From the NCBI RefSeq assembly GCF_011299095.1, contig NZ_CP049889.1, forward strand, positions 222,501 through 286,500: a stretch of DNA of 64,000 nucleotides. Direction: 5' to 3'. The position numbers were made by a program, and so were the translations under genes. The notes beneath the pieces are model-generated. The model worked only from the letters and a program-made list of their open reading frames with translations, was not told where the DNA came from and did not search any database. Of this stretch, positions 49,410-58,609 are shown piece by piece (within the stretch, counting starts at the first letter, position 1; each line of letters starts with the position of its first letter). The DNA comes from Jeotgalibaca porci (GTDB lineage: Bacteria; Bacillota; Bacilli; Lactobacillales; Aerococcaceae).

Positions 49410-50816
49410 TTATTGTTGCGTTAAAGCTGCTTCACGTGCCCATGCATCCACAACTGTTGTTTCTACCTCATCCCATGTTGCTTGATCTTGTGCATACATC
49501 AGTAGACCGTTACCAAAGTCATTCTTGAATGCTTCACTTGGGAATGTCGTAAATGTCCAAGGAACACTGTATTTAGATTCATCGTTCATAGAACCTAAAA
49601 CGTCTTGTGCCAATGGATCAGTTGGGAACTCGTCTTCACCAAACGTATTGAAGGTTGGAATAAAGCCGAATTGGTTGACAACATAGTCTTTACCTGTTTC
49701 AGAGCTATACATCCACTCGATAAAATCAAGAGAAGCTTGAATATCTTCTTCAGATGCTTGGCTGTTTACCGCCATGAAGTTTTCAGTTCCGATTGCCAAA
49801 CCTTGATTTTCTTCGCCCTCTACACCCGTGTAGATTGGCATGAAGTGAACATCTTCTTCATTTACAACGTTCCCTTCTGTACCGCTGATTTGACCCCAAC
49901 CCCAGTTACCATTTTGAACCATTGCAGATTGGCCAAGTGCAAACTCAGTCATAGAGTCTGTCGTTGTTTTTGCGCCCAGAAGTCCCGGTGCGTTTGTGGA
50001 GTTGTTGATGTATAAATCAAAAATGTTTTGGTATTGTTTACCATACTTGAATGTCAGTTCGGACATTGTATCCACGTCCGCATCACGGTATTCATAGTAG
50101 ACTGGCAAATTCGCCAAATGCGTTTGCCATCTCCATTGGTCTGTAGAAGCTAAGGAAGTTGAGGAGAATACGCCTTGAATACCTAAATCGTCTTTCAAAG
50201 CTGTCATATCTTCTACAACTTCTTTCAATGCATCAAAGTTATTGATGTCATCTACTGAATCGAAGTCAGTTGCTTTATTATCTAAAGCAAAATAATCTTC
50301 CATAATTGCTGCATTGTAAATGATTCCGTAGCCTTCAACGGTAATCGGAATAGCAGCGACACTGTCATCTGCACCGGTGATAGCCAAATCTTTGTCGACT
50401 AGCCAGTCATAAACGTCAGTATCCGCCAAATCTAAGGTATAGTCTTGCCAGTTTTGATAACCGATAGGACCGTTAATAAAGAAAATAGTCGGAGGTGCTG
50501 ATTTTGTAATTTCTGATTTCAAAGTTTGTTCATAGGTTCCGCCCGCAGCTGTAACCATTTTTACTTCTACACCTGTTTCTTCGGTATAAGCTTCTGCCAA
50601 ATCCTCAATTGCATCTGCAATTTCAGGCTTGAAGTTCAAGTAATAAACGGATCCGCCACTTGCAGTCTCAGTAGAATCGGCTGTTTCTGAAGTTTCAGTC
50701 GTGCCATCTGTCCTTGTTACGGATTCTTGTTCTTCTGTTTCGCCCCCACCACAAGCTGTCAATAAAGTAAGTAAACTAACGGTTGATAATAAAGATAAAA
50801 CTGATTTTTTCATCAT
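49410..50816 (-). CDS. Sugar-binding lipoprotein of a CUT1 ABC transporter
   Basis: An extracellular solute-binding protein of 468 residues. The lipobox LLTACGGG gives an acylated Cys at about residue 22, followed by a Thr/Ser/Glu-rich linker (about 25-55) and a cluster B-type binding fold with TIFFINGPIGYQNW, FALGQSAMVQNGNWGW and AIGTENFMAVN. ATG 50816 and ATG 50813 are both possible starts, with AAGGAG upstream. It is the first gene of the operon. Aromatic residues such as WGWG suggest an oligosaccharide ligand. Confidence 0.92.
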   Translation of the reverse strand: MMKKSVLSLLSTVSLLTLLTACGGGETEEQESVTRTDGTTETSETADSTETASGGSVYYLNFKPEIADAIEDLAEAYTEETGVEVKMVTAAGGTYEQTLKSEITKSAPPTIFFINGPIGYQNWQDYTLDLADTDVYDWLVDKDLAITGADDSVAAIPITVEGYGIIYNAAIMEDYFALDNKATDFDSVDDINNFDALKEVVEDMTALKDDLGIQGVFSSTSLASTDQWRWQTHLANLPVYYEYRDADVDTMSELTFKYGKQYQNIFDLYINNSTNAPGLLGAKTTTDSMTEFALGQSAMVQNGNWGWGQISGTEGNVVNEEDVHFMPIYTGVEGEENQGLAIGTENFMAVNSQASEEDIQASLDFIEWMYSSETGKDYVVNQFGFIPTFNTFGEDEFPTDPLAQDVLGSMNDESKYSVPWTFTTFPSEAFKNDFGNGLLMYAQDQATWDEVETTVVDAWAREAALTQQ

Positions 50817-50965
50817 GATTCTCCTTGTCCTGTTTTATTTAAATGTACGATGATAAAATAATTAATCTTTACAGCCTAAAATGCTCGACGCTTGCACCTC
50901 CCTTGGATATACTACCTTGTTAAAATCAGCTTTGGCTCCTCTCACCAAATTTGGAAACCGAACTT

Positions 50966-51041
50966 TGGAAACGGTTTCATTTTGAATTAAAAATTTACTT
51001 GCTGTTAAACAAGAATAAAATGTTTTTGAGCAAGCGTTTGC
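50966..51041 (-). promoter_or_regulatory. Sugar ABC operon promoter with cre-like and MalR-like sites
   Basis: Minus-strand TTGTTT (51007-51012), 17-base spacer and TAATTC (50984-50989) form a moderate promoter. TGAAACCGTTTCCA (50966-50979) fits the CcpA cre consensus with one mismatch and lies just downstream of the -10. GCAAACGCTTGC (51030-51041) resembles a LacI/MalR operator upstream of the -35. The rest of 50817-51215 contains the divergent nitroreductase promoter and no gene I can support. Confidence 0.6.
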
Positions 51042-51135
51042 ATTACAAATTAAGAATAGCACTATTTTTAATTTCTAGCAATAATAATTCGACAAAATGT
51101 TTGATATTTTTTATTACGGTTTCGAGATTTATGAC

Positions 51136-51164
51136 TTGCATTTACTTTTAGTAAGTGTTATTAT
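51136..51164 (+). promoter_or_regulatory. Nitroreductase promoter with TTACT-n3-AGTAA operator
   Basis: TTGCAT (51136-51141), 17-base spacer, TATTAT (51159-51164). The spacer contains TTACTTTTAGTAA (51142-51154), similar to operators of HxlR/DUF24 (YodB-type) redox repressors. A second short inverted repeat GTGTTTCGAACAC follows at about 51172-51184. Confidence 0.7.
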
Positions 51165-51215
51165 ATTCATAGTGTTTCGAACACATATATTTCATATTCG
51201 AAGGAGAGTTCATTC

Positions 51216-51815
51216 ATGTCACAATTTACTGATTTAGTTAGAAGCCGTCGTACGCGTTATGCGATTGGAAACAACACAGAACTTACAAAAGAAGAAATCA
51301 CTGCTCGCCTACGCGAAGTAGCACGTGAAATTCCTACTGCAAGCAATAGCCAAACAAGCCGTTTAGTTCTTGTTTATGGTGAAGATAACGAGAAACTTTG
51401 GGATCACATCATGGAAGTACAAAAAGATGTCATGCCTGAAGGAATGTGGGAAATGATGTCAGGCGTTATGCTTGGAGCAAAAGGTGCTGTTGGAACAATC
51501 TTGTTCTTCGAAGACCTGGATGCTGTTGAAGCAATGCCAGCTCAAGGCGAACGTGCTGAAACATACAAACAACATAATAATGCAAACGTCCAATATGCAT
51601 CATGGTTGGCGTTGACTGAATTAGGTCTAGGCGCAAACTTACAACATATGAACGTCGGCCATAAATACGGCTTCGATAAAGGCATTCTTGAAATGTTCAA
51701 CTTACCAGCAAACTACGAATTAGTGGCACAAATGCCATTCGGTTCAATCGAAGGCGACGCAAATCCAAAAGAATACATCGCTGACGACGTACGCGTCCAA
51801 GTAATCGGCGAATAA
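51216..51815 (+). CDS. Nitroreductase family protein
   Basis: An FMN-dependent oxidoreductase of 199 residues. The N-terminal FMN-binding RSRRTRYAIG and AREIPTASNSQTSRLVLVYG segments and the central NNANVQYASWLALTELGLGAN motif are typical of the oxidoreductase-type nitroreductases that reduce quinones or nitro groups. Start ATG 51216 follows CGAAGGAGAGTTCATTC. The promoter carries a palindrome of the type used by thiol- or quinone-sensing repressors, suggesting stress induction. Terminator and hairpin array follow. Confidence 0.93.
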   Translation: MSQFTDLVRSRRTRYAIGNNTELTKEEITARLREVAREIPTASNSQTSRLVLVYGEDNEKLWDHIMEVQKDVMPEGMWEMMSGVMLGAKGAVGTILFFEDLDAVEAMPAQGERAETYKQHNNANVQYASWLALTELGLGANLQHMNVGHKYGFDKGILEMFNLPANYELVAQMPFGSIEGDANPKEYIADDVRVQVIGE

Positions 51816-51827
51816 TAGTGAGAATGC

Positions 51828-51858
51828 GCACTCCCCTATCCTGGGGGGTGCTTTTTTT
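51828..51858 (+). terminator. Terminator of the nitroreductase gene
   Basis: GCACTCCCC / GGGGGGTGC stem with a 6-nt loop followed by seven T. Confidence 0.92.
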
Positions 51859-51886
51859 GTGCAAGTGGGGTGATTGGGTGTGGCTG

Positions 51887-52050
51887 GCCTACTCACACTT
51901 GCGAGTGAGCTCATTTGCATAATATGGCTCACTCAGAGAGGAAATTTATTTTGAGTGAGCTTTTTTCTTTAATAAAGCTCACTCAAACATATAAAACAGC
52001 TTGAGTGAGCCATTTAAATCAAAAAAGCCTACTCACGAGAATGAGTAAGC
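51887..52050. repeat. Four-hairpin array, family GCTCACTCA (24-34-34-24 nt, 16-nt spacers)
   Basis: Hairpins at 51887-51910 (24 nt), 51927-51960 (34), 51977-52010 (34) and 52027-52050 (24), with spacers of exactly 16 nt. Inner stems GCTCACTCA/TGAGTGAGC are perfect 9 bp with 16-nt loops; outer stems GCCTACTC/GAGT(A/G)AGC have one mismatch and 6-nt loops. It lies between the convergent nitroreductase and M20 genes. Total 164 bp, the same as the array at 28941-29104, but loops and spacers share no sequence. Confidence 0.94.
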
Positions 52051-52061
52051 CCCTCAATTAT

Positions 52062-53210
52062 TTATTTGGTTAATCCCAATATCAATTCACGATAAATATC
52101 AAAGAACGCAAGATAATAATCTTTGCGCACATATTCATCCGTTTTATGGGCCATCTTTGTTTCACCAGGTCCGTACATCATGAACGGGAAGTTTTTATCC
52201 TTGCCACGCAACAGATTGGACGCATCTGTTACCCCAGGTGAACCTTCTACTTTAATATCCAGATTCAGATGTTTTTTGCCTAGCTCTTTTGTCAACTCAA
52301 CCATGTCCGATTTCCCAGTCGTGAAAACACTTGGCAGAGACATCGTAACTTTCACTTCAATTTTCGAGCCTTCTTGGTTATATTTCTCAGCTGTCTCTTT
52401 GAATAATGCGATGACTTCGTCGTTATCAAATTCTGCGATTGTGCGTACGTTAATTTCCGCCACTGCTTTTTCTGGGACAGAGTTCACTTGGTTTCCGGCA
52501 TTTAAAATGGTTGTGCTCATCACTAATTTGCCTAGAACCTCGTTACTGCGTGGATCGTTATTCAGTTTCTCGTCCAATTCCAACAAGTATTTCATAATTG
52601 GATTAATCGCATTGTAGCCGTGGTTTGGCATGGAGCTGTGCGCCGCTTCACCCAGAGACGTAATGCGGAAGTTCAAAGAACCTTTGTGCGAATAAATGAT
52701 CGTTTCCGGGGATGGTTCAGCCACCCATAAGTAATCCACGTCGTCCATGTAGCCTTCTTCGTAAAGTTTCTTGGAACCTGCTCCTCCAACCTCTTCACCA
52801 GTCGTTGCCATGAAGCGAACGGTACCGTTCTTCAACTCATTGTTAGCTTTCAATTCAATCATCGTTAGTGCCAAGTTGACTAGCCCAGATTTCATGTCAT
52901 TCGTGCCACGACCGTATAGATTGCCGTTGCGTTCAGTCATGACAAATGGATCAGACTTCCACTCACTCTCATCCCCCGCCGAAACCACATCCATATGACC
53001 GGAAATACCGATCACCGGACTGCCGCTACCAATTTCTGCGACTAGGTTTACACGTGTTTTAGTAACTGGAACGATTTTGGATTCAATGCCATACTCAGCA
53101 AACAAATCCTTTAAGTAATTTGCTACCTCTATTTCATTCTCGTTGACTGATTTAATTGCTATTAAATCTGCAAGTATCTGTAATTTCTCTTCTTCTGTAA
53201 AGCGTTTCAA
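52062..53210 (-). CDS. M20 family metallopeptidase / ArgE-DapE-type deacylase
   Basis: A 382-residue dizinc hydrolase. Metal ligands are visible in GISGHMDVV, GRGTNDMKSGLVNLAL, TTGEEVGGAGS and the C-terminal AHKTDEYV. The central dimerisation lid (about 180-290) is present. The family includes acetylornithine deacetylase, succinyl-diaminopimelate desuccinylase and peptidases, and the substrate cannot be fixed here. Start ATG 53210 has AGGGAGGAATTATTTTG upstream. It ends 11 nt from the hairpin array. Confidence 0.92.
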   Translation of the reverse strand: MKRFTEEEKLQILADLIAIKSVNENEIEVANYLKDLFAEYGIESKIVPVTKTRVNLVAEIGSGSPVIGISGHMDVVSAGDESEWKSDPFVMTERNGNLYGRGTNDMKSGLVNLALTMIELKANNELKNGTVRFMATTGEEVGGAGSKKLYEEGYMDDVDYLWVAEPSPETIIYSHKGSLNFRITSLGEAAHSSMPNHGYNAINPIMKYLLELDEKLNNDPRSNEVLGKLVMSTTILNAGNQVNSVPEKAVAEINVRTIAEFDNDEVIALFKETAEKYNQEGSKIEVKVTMSLPSVFTTGKSDMVELTKELGKKHLNLDIKVEGSPGVTDASNLLRGKDKNFPFMMYGPGETKMAHKTDEYVRKDYYLAFFDIYRELILGLTK

Positions 53211-53367
53211 AATAATTCCTCCCTATATAAGAAACTAATCGTTGTATATAAACCATATCACATATATTATTTTTTTGTTGCTATACGGAACCAAAGATAG
53301 AAGTTAAATAAACTTTCGAAAATATGTTAATTTTTATCAAATGGCATTTACTCTTAAACCACGTAAC

Positions 53368-53414
53368 AAAAAAAGAGCCCAAAACATTGTTAATTCAATG
53401 TTTTGGTACTCTTT
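53368..53414 (-). terminator. Terminator of the suf operon
   Basis: AAAGAG...CCAAAACATTG / CAATGTTTTGG...CTCTTT, long stem with a small internal bulge, followed by a T run on the minus strand, 7 nt after sufB. Confidence 0.92.
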
Positions 53415-53421
53415 AAATTTA

Positions 53422-54816
53422 TTACCCCACAGACCCTTCCATCTCATAGGCAATCAAACGATTCAACTCTACCGCATATTCCATCGGCAGTTCTTTGGTG
53501 AATGGTTCGACGAATCCCATGATGATCATTTCAGTGGCTTCTTGTTCGCTGAGTCCGCGACTCATGAGGTAGTACAATTGTTCTTCAGATACGCGTGAGA
53601 CTTTGGCTTCGTGTTCTAATGCAACGTTTCCGTTATGAATTTCATTATAGGGAATTGTATCGGATGTCGATAGGTCGTCCATAATAATCGTGTCGCACTC
53701 GATATGTGAAATCGATCCTTCTGATTTCTTACCGAAGCGCACGGTTCCACGGTAGTTTACGGCCCCGCCGTCTTTGGCGATGGATTTGGAAACAATGGAA
53801 CTGGATGTGTTTGGTGCGTTATGCATCATTTTCGCACCGGTATCTTGAATTTGACCTTCTCCTGCGAAGGCAACTGTCAGCATCGTCCCACGTGCACCGC
53901 GTCCGTTTAGGTACACACTTGGGTATTTCATGGTTGTTTTGGATCCTAAGTTCCCGTCAATCCATTCCATCGTCGCATTTTCAAGTGCGTGTGCGCGTTT
54001 CGTCACCAAGTTATACACGTTGTTCGACCAGTTTTGAATGGTCGTGTAACGGCAGTATGCGTCTTTTTTAACGACAATCTCAACGATTGCGGCATGGAGA
54101 GAGCTGGATGAGAATGTTGGTGCAGTACACCCTTCTACGTAATGGATACTGGCGCCTTCGTCCACAACGATTAACGTCCGTTCGAATTGTCCGGAACCTT
54201 CGTTATTCATCCGGAAGTATGTCTGCATTGGCACATCACAGCGCACACCTTTTGGTACGTAAATAAATGTACCACCGGACCAGACTGCTGAGTTCAAGGC
54301 TGCTTCGAAGTTGTCCGTTGGTGGAACGACTGTGCCGAAGTGCTCTTTGAATATTTCCGGGTATTCTTTCAAGGCTGTATCCGTGTCGGTAAAGACGATA
54401 CCCATTTTTTCAAATTCTTCCTTCATACTGTGGTAAACAGCTTCGGATTCGTATTGCACCGAAGCACCGGCTAAATACGCGCGCTCTGCTTCTGGAATCC
54501 CGATTCTTTCGAAAGTTTCTTTGATTTTATCCGGAACATCATCCCAGGTCCGTGCTACTTTATCGGTAGCGGTTTGGTAATAAGTAATGTCATCGAAATC
54601 CAGTTCGGATAAATCGGGACCCCAATCTGGCAATTTAGACTTTTGAAAGACTTCTAATGATTTTAACCGGTAATCCAACATCCACTCCGGTTCATTTTTC
54701 TTAGCGGATATTTCCCGGACGATGTTTGCATTCAACCCTTTTCCAGTTGAATACACAATCTCGGCTTCATCCCGAAAACCAAATTTGTAATCGTCTAGTA
54801 CAGGTACGTCGCTCAT
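53422..54816 (-). CDS. sufB: Fe-S cluster assembly protein SufB
   Basis: Scaffold subunit of the SufBCD complex that builds Fe-S clusters. The C-terminal right-handed beta-helix carries [39 protein letters not shown] and the late [20 protein letters not shown]. The start ATG 54816 ([13 protein letters not shown]) has GAAGGAGGAATCCAT; a 25-residue upstream extension overlaps sufU and is unlikely. Length 464 residues. The ATG overlaps the sufU stop as ATGA. Last gene of sufCDSUB. Confidence 0.97.
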   Translation of the reverse strand: MSDVPVLDDYKFGFRDEAEIVYSTGKGLNANIVREISAKKNEPEWMLDYRLKSLEVFQKSKLPDWGPDLSELDFDDITYYQTATDKVARTWDDVPDKIKETFERIGIPEAERAYLAGASVQYESEAVYHSMKEEFEKMGIVFTDTDTALKEYPEIFKEHFGTVVPPTDNFEAALNSAVWSGGTFIYVPKGVRCDVPMQTYFRMNNEGSGQFERTLIVVDEGASIHYVEGCTAPTFSSSSLHAAIVEIVVKKDAYCRYTTIQNWSNNVYNLVTKRAHALENATMEWIDGNLGSKTTMKYPSVYLNGRGARGTMLTVAFAGEGQIQDTGAKMMHNAPNTSSSIVSKSIAKDGGAVNYRGTVRFGKKSEGSISHIECDTIIMDDLSTSDTIPYNEIHNGNVALEHEAKVSRVSEEQLYYLMSRGLSEQEATEMIIMGFVEPFTKELPMEYAVELNRLIAYEMEGSVG

Positions 54817-55268
54817 ATGGATTCCTCCTTCAATTCGTGGTCTGGGTTCAGTAGGATGCGTTCTAATGCCTTCCAAGACAACGTTGCACATTTAATCCGA
54901 GCTGGAAATTTAGCAACGCCACCCAGTACTTCCGCATCACCCAAGTGTGATGGCTCAGATTTTTGACCTTGAACCAACAATAAGAATTCTTCTATGATTT
55001 GCTTGGCTTCCGCCATTGTTTTCCCTTTGATAAGCTCCGTCATCATACTGGCACTGGCGGTACTAATGGAACAGCCGTGTCCGGAGAATTTTGCTTCTTC
55101 TATGACATCATCCGTTATTCGTACATGTAAAAGAATGACATCCCCACATGTCGGATTATGCAATTCAAGGCGCCCGTTCGCATCGGATAATTCACCGAAA
55201 TTACGTGGGCTGGATGAATGATCCAAGATGACTGCCCGGTATAGATTTTCGAGTCTAGATAAGGCCAT
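54813..55268 (-). CDS. sufU: SUF system scaffold/sulfur acceptor SufU
   Basis: A zinc-containing IscU-like protein that accepts sulfur from SufS in Gram-positive bacteria. Zn ligands are HNPTCGD (Cys41, Asp43), FSGHGCSIS (Cys66) and the C-terminal [10 protein letters not shown]. The insertion of about 18 residues ([20 protein letters not shown]) between helices is typical of SufU rather than IscU. Length 151 residues. It overlaps sufS by 14 nt and sufB by 4 nt. Confidence 0.96.
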   Translation of the reverse strand: MALSRLENLYRAVILDHSSSPRNFGELSDANGRLELHNPTCGDVILLHVRITDDVIEEAKFSGHGCSISTASASMMTELIKGKTMAEAKQIIEEFLLLVQGQKSEPSHLGDAEVLGGVAKFPARIKCATLSWKALERILLNPDHELKEESI

Positions 55269-56487
55269 GTGTGAAAAACTCCTTTACTTTAACTAATGAC
55301 ACCAGAAACTGCTCTGCTTCTTCCTGTGTATTATAGAAATAAAAGCTGGCGCGTGCGGTTGCATGAACGTCTAAGTGACGCATCAATGGCTGCGCACAAT
55401 GGTGGCCGGCCCGAATCGCAATCCCTTCCATGTCAAATCCAGTCGCCACATCATGCGGATGGACACCATCAATGTTAAAAGTTAGGATACCCGTACGCTT
55501 CTCGGGATCAGTCGGTCCAAAAAGTGTAATCCCTGCAATTTCTTGAATCTTCGGCAAAAGGTAGCGCATAATCTGGTGCTCATGTTCTTGAATTTCTGTC
55601 ATTCCGATTTCATTCAGATAATCAATGGCAGCCTTCAAACCAATTGCGCCAGCGATATTTGGTGTTCCCGCTTCAAACTTATAAGGAAGCGGAGCCCACG
55701 TGGCTGTTTCGTCATAAACAAAATCAATCATCTCACCGCCAAATTCGACGGGAGTCATTTGTTCTAGTAAGGCTTCTTTTCCGTATAAAACACCGATACC
55801 TGTTGGGCCACTCATTTTGTGTCCGCTAAAGGCAAAGAAATCAGCATCCAATTGTTGCACATTAACTGTCATATGCGGCGTACTTTGTGCGCCGTCGACG
55901 ACGATGTATCCGCCCACCGCATGTATCAATGCTGCGAGTTCCTTAATCGGATTAATTGTTCCCATCACATTTGATGCTTGCGTCACTGCCAGTATTTTCC
56001 CTTTTGAAGAAATGACCGTCTGTGCCGCAGTCACATCCACGCTGCCTTCTTCGGTTAGTGGTAGATAAACGAGACGTGCTTGTTTTCGTTTCGCCAGTTG
56101 TTGCCACGGAACCAAGTTTGAATGGTGCTCCAAAGCTGTGATGTAAATTTCGTCCCCCTCTTCAACAACCTGATCACCAAATCCTTGTGCGACCCAGTTC
56201 AATGAAGTCGTTGTCCCACGGGTAAAAAGTACTTCTTTTGTGGAGGCGGCGTTGATAAATGCACGTACTGTTTCTCGAGCCTCTTCGTACTGTTTCGTTG
56301 CCCGTTCACTCAGCGTATGAACGCCGCGGTGAACATTGGCATTGTCATGTGCATAATAATTTTCAATGGCAGAAATAACCTGTTTTGGCTTTTGTGTCGT
56401 AGCTGCATTATCCAAATAAATGAGCGGTTCGTCATTTACTGTTTGAAACAAGATTGGAAAATCTTGTCTCACTTTAGCTATCTCCAT
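55255..56487 (-). CDS. sufS: Cysteine desulfurase SufS
   Basis: A PLP enzyme that removes sulfur from cysteine and passes it to SufU. The PLP Lys is in FFAFSGHKMSGPTGIGVLYG and the sulfur-carrying Cys364 lies in RAGHHCAQPLMRH. Other landmarks are YLDNAATTQKP, NVHRGVHTLSERAT and the VDGAQSTPHM Asp. The length of 410 residues is standard for group II desulfurases. Its ATG touches the sufD stop (shared base at 56487). Confidence 0.97.
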   Translation of the reverse strand: MEIAKVRQDFPILFQTVNDEPLIYLDNAATTQKPKQVISAIENYYAHDNANVHRGVHTLSERATKQYEEARETVRAFINAASTKEVLFTRGTTTSLNWVAQGFGDQVVEEGDEIYITALEHHSNLVPWQQLAKRKQARLVYLPLTEEGSVDVTAAQTVISSKGKILAVTQASNVMGTINPIKELAALIHAVGGYIVVDGAQSTPHMTVNVQQLDADFFAFSGHKMSGPTGIGVLYGKEALLEQMTPVEFGGEMIDFVYDETATWAPLPYKFEAGTPNIAGAIGLKAAIDYLNEIGMTEIQEHEHQIMRYLLPKIQEIAGITLFGPTDPEKRTGILTFNIDGVHPHDVATGFDMEGIAIRAGHHCAQPLMRHLDVHATARASFYFYNTQEEAEQFLVSLVKVKEFFTHGLI

Positions 56488-57761
56488 CAGTTCTCAGCCC
56501 TTGTCAATTTTTTATCAATCATCTCAACTAATTCGTCTCGGATTTCTTTCAAAGGAATCGCAGTAATCACTGCTCCCAAGAAACCGCGAATCACAAGACG
56601 TTCTGCTTCTTCTTTTTCAATCCCACGACTTAACAAATAGAACATTTGCTCCGGGTCTACTCTCCCGACACTCGCTGCATGTCCGGCCGTTACTTCATTC
56701 TCGTCAATTAACAAAATAGGATTTGCATCACCACGAGCGGATTCTGATAGCATTAATACGCGACTTTCTTGTTGCGCATCGGCTCCTTTTGCTCCTTTGA
56801 TGATATGACCAATTCCGTTAAACGTCAGTGTTGCGCGGTCCAAAATAACGCCGTGCTGTAAAATGTGTCCAACCGAATGATTGCCGTAGTTCGTTACCCG
56901 CGTATTAATACCTTGGATTTGGCGTTCTGTGGAAATAGCAACAGCTTTAATGACACTGTTCGATCCATCGCCAATTAAATCAGAATCAAAGTCGGCAATA
57001 ATGTTTCCGTCGTTCATAATACCAATCGCCCATTCAATCACAGAATCGCGTTCAAGATGACCGCGGCGACTAATGAAGGCAGTTGTATTTACTCCTAGGT
57101 TATCGACAGCCGAGAACTTCACTTGTGCGCCTGGACGCGTCACGACTTCAACAACGATATTTGCGCTGTTTTTTTCTGTTCCCTCTGTAATGTATTTCTC
57201 TACATACGTAACCGAGCTATTTGGTTCAGCCACAATTAAAATATGCTTGTTCATGGCTTCTTTCACGAAACTATTTTGAACGAATAAGGCTTCTAATGGC
57301 TCTTCAATCACAACATTTTTAGGGATGTATAAGAAAACACCACTGTTCATATACGCCGCGTGATAGCCCGTCAATTTATTTTCATCAGGCTTAATAGCTT
57401 TCGTCATGTAGTATTTCTCTACGAGTTCCGGATAATCCTGTAAGGCGGTAAAAATATCGGTAAAGATAACGCCAGCTTCAATGAGTTCTTGCGGGAGTTG
57501 TTCCATGATGGTTTCTTTCCCATATTGAACAATCTTCGCAACGTCACCGCTCCCGTATTGATACTGTTGGCTGTTGATTAATTCTTCACCGTACTCGGCA
57601 TTAATCACATCGTCTGTCAAATTCCAACGATGAAAGTTAACCTTTTCAATATCGGGTTGCGGCAAAGTCTCATATGTACTCAAATTAGCGAGACGGAGAT
57701 TATTCATCCAAGTGGGTTCTTCTTTGAAAGCTGATAGCATGCGTACTTCAATTTCACTCAT
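56487..57761 (-). CDS. sufD: Fe-S cluster assembly protein SufD
   Basis: Paralogue of SufB that pairs with it and SufC in the scaffold complex. The beta-helix core includes NSSVTYVEKYITEGTEKNS, VKFSAVDNLGVNT and the C-terminal GHAASVGRVDPEQMFYLLSR with the conserved His, followed by GIEKEEAERLVIRGF. Length 424 residues. It follows sufC by 11 nt. Start ATG 57761 has AGGAGGAGCCAAG. Confidence 0.96.
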   Translation of the reverse strand: MSEIEVRMLSAFKEEPTWMNNLRLANLSTYETLPQPDIEKVNFHRWNLTDDVINAEYGEELINSQQYQYGSGDVAKIVQYGKETIMEQLPQELIEAGVIFTDIFTALQDYPELVEKYYMTKAIKPDENKLTGYHAAYMNSGVFLYIPKNVVIEEPLEALFVQNSFVKEAMNKHILIVAEPNSSVTYVEKYITEGTEKNSANIVVEVVTRPGAQVKFSAVDNLGVNTTAFISRRGHLERDSVIEWAIGIMNDGNIIADFDSDLIGDGSNSVIKAVAISTERQIQGINTRVTNYGNHSVGHILQHGVILDRATLTFNGIGHIIKGAKGADAQQESRVLMLSESARGDANPILLIDENEVTAGHAASVGRVDPEQMFYLLSRGIEKEEAERLVIRGFLGAVITAIPLKEIRDELVEMIDKKLTRAEN

Positions 57762-57772
57762 CTTGGCTCCTC

Positions 57773-58546
57773 CTAATCTTCGTCTAGTTCGATGTCTAAG
57801 CCTAATTCGTCGCGGATCCCACGATAGCCTTCCGCTTCTAAGCGTTTCGCCAAGCTGGCATCGCCTGATTTCACAATTTTTCCGTCCATCATAATATGCA
57901 CAAACGTCGGCTCGATGTAATTGAGTAAACGTTGGTAGTGCGTAATAATTAAAACACCAAATTCACCACTCAACATTTGATTAATCCCTTTTGATACAAC
58001 CTTCAAAGCATCGATATCCAATCCGGAGTCAATCTCATCCAACAAAGCAAATGTTGGCTCAATCATCATTAATTGCAAGATTTCATTGCGTTTCTTTTCC
58101 CCGCCTGAGAAGCCTTCATTTAAGTAACGTTCGGCCATTTCTTCCGGCATGTCGAGAGTCGCCATGTGTTCGTCTAGTTTCTTAATAAAATCCATTACGG
58201 ACATCTTATCGTCCTCGGCGCGACGGGCGTTAATTGCTGCGCGCATAAATTGTGCATTGGTAACACCAGTAATTTCGCTTGGGTATTGCATAGCCAAGAA
58301 TAGTCCAGCACGTGCACGCTCATCTACTTCCATTTCTAGGACATTTTCACCATCCAACAATACTTCCCCTTCTGTTACCGTGTAGCTCGGGTGTCCCATA
58401 ATTGCTTGAGATAGCGTTGATTTACCGGTTCCGTTTGGTCCCATGATGGCATGAATTTCGCCTGATTTTATAGTTAGGTTAACACCTTTTAAGATTTGTT
58501 TATCTTCGATTGCAACATGTAAATTCTTAACTTCTAAAATGGCCAT
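57773..58546 (-). CDS. sufC: Fe-S cluster assembly ATPase SufC
   Basis: ABC-type ATPase of the SufBCD complex. The Walker A motif GPNGTGKSTLSQAIMG is at about residues 34-49, the signature FSGGEKKRNEILQL at about 144, and Walker B ALLDEIDSGLD at about 166. The start ATG 58546 (MAILEVKNLHV) is fixed by GGGAGGTAAAACG. Length 257 residues. First gene of the suf operon, 63 nt after the siderophore-binding protein gene. I saw no strong separate promoter there. Confidence 0.97.
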   Translation of the reverse strand: MAILEVKNLHVAIEDKQILKGVNLTIKSGEIHAIMGPNGTGKSTLSQAIMGHPSYTVTEGEVLLDGENVLEMEVDERARAGLFLAMQYPSEITGVTNAQFMRAAINARRAEDDKMSVMDFIKKLDEHMATLDMPEEMAERYLNEGFSGGEKKRNEILQLMMIEPTFALLDEIDSGLDIDALKVVSKGINQMLSGEFGVLIITHYQRLLNYIEPTFVHIMMDGKIVKSGDASLAKRLEAEGYRGIRDELGLDIELDED

Positions 58547-58609
58547 CGTTTTACCTCCCAAAATTATTAAATCTATCTTACCCTTTTTCAATTAGAAAAG
58601 CTTTTAAAA

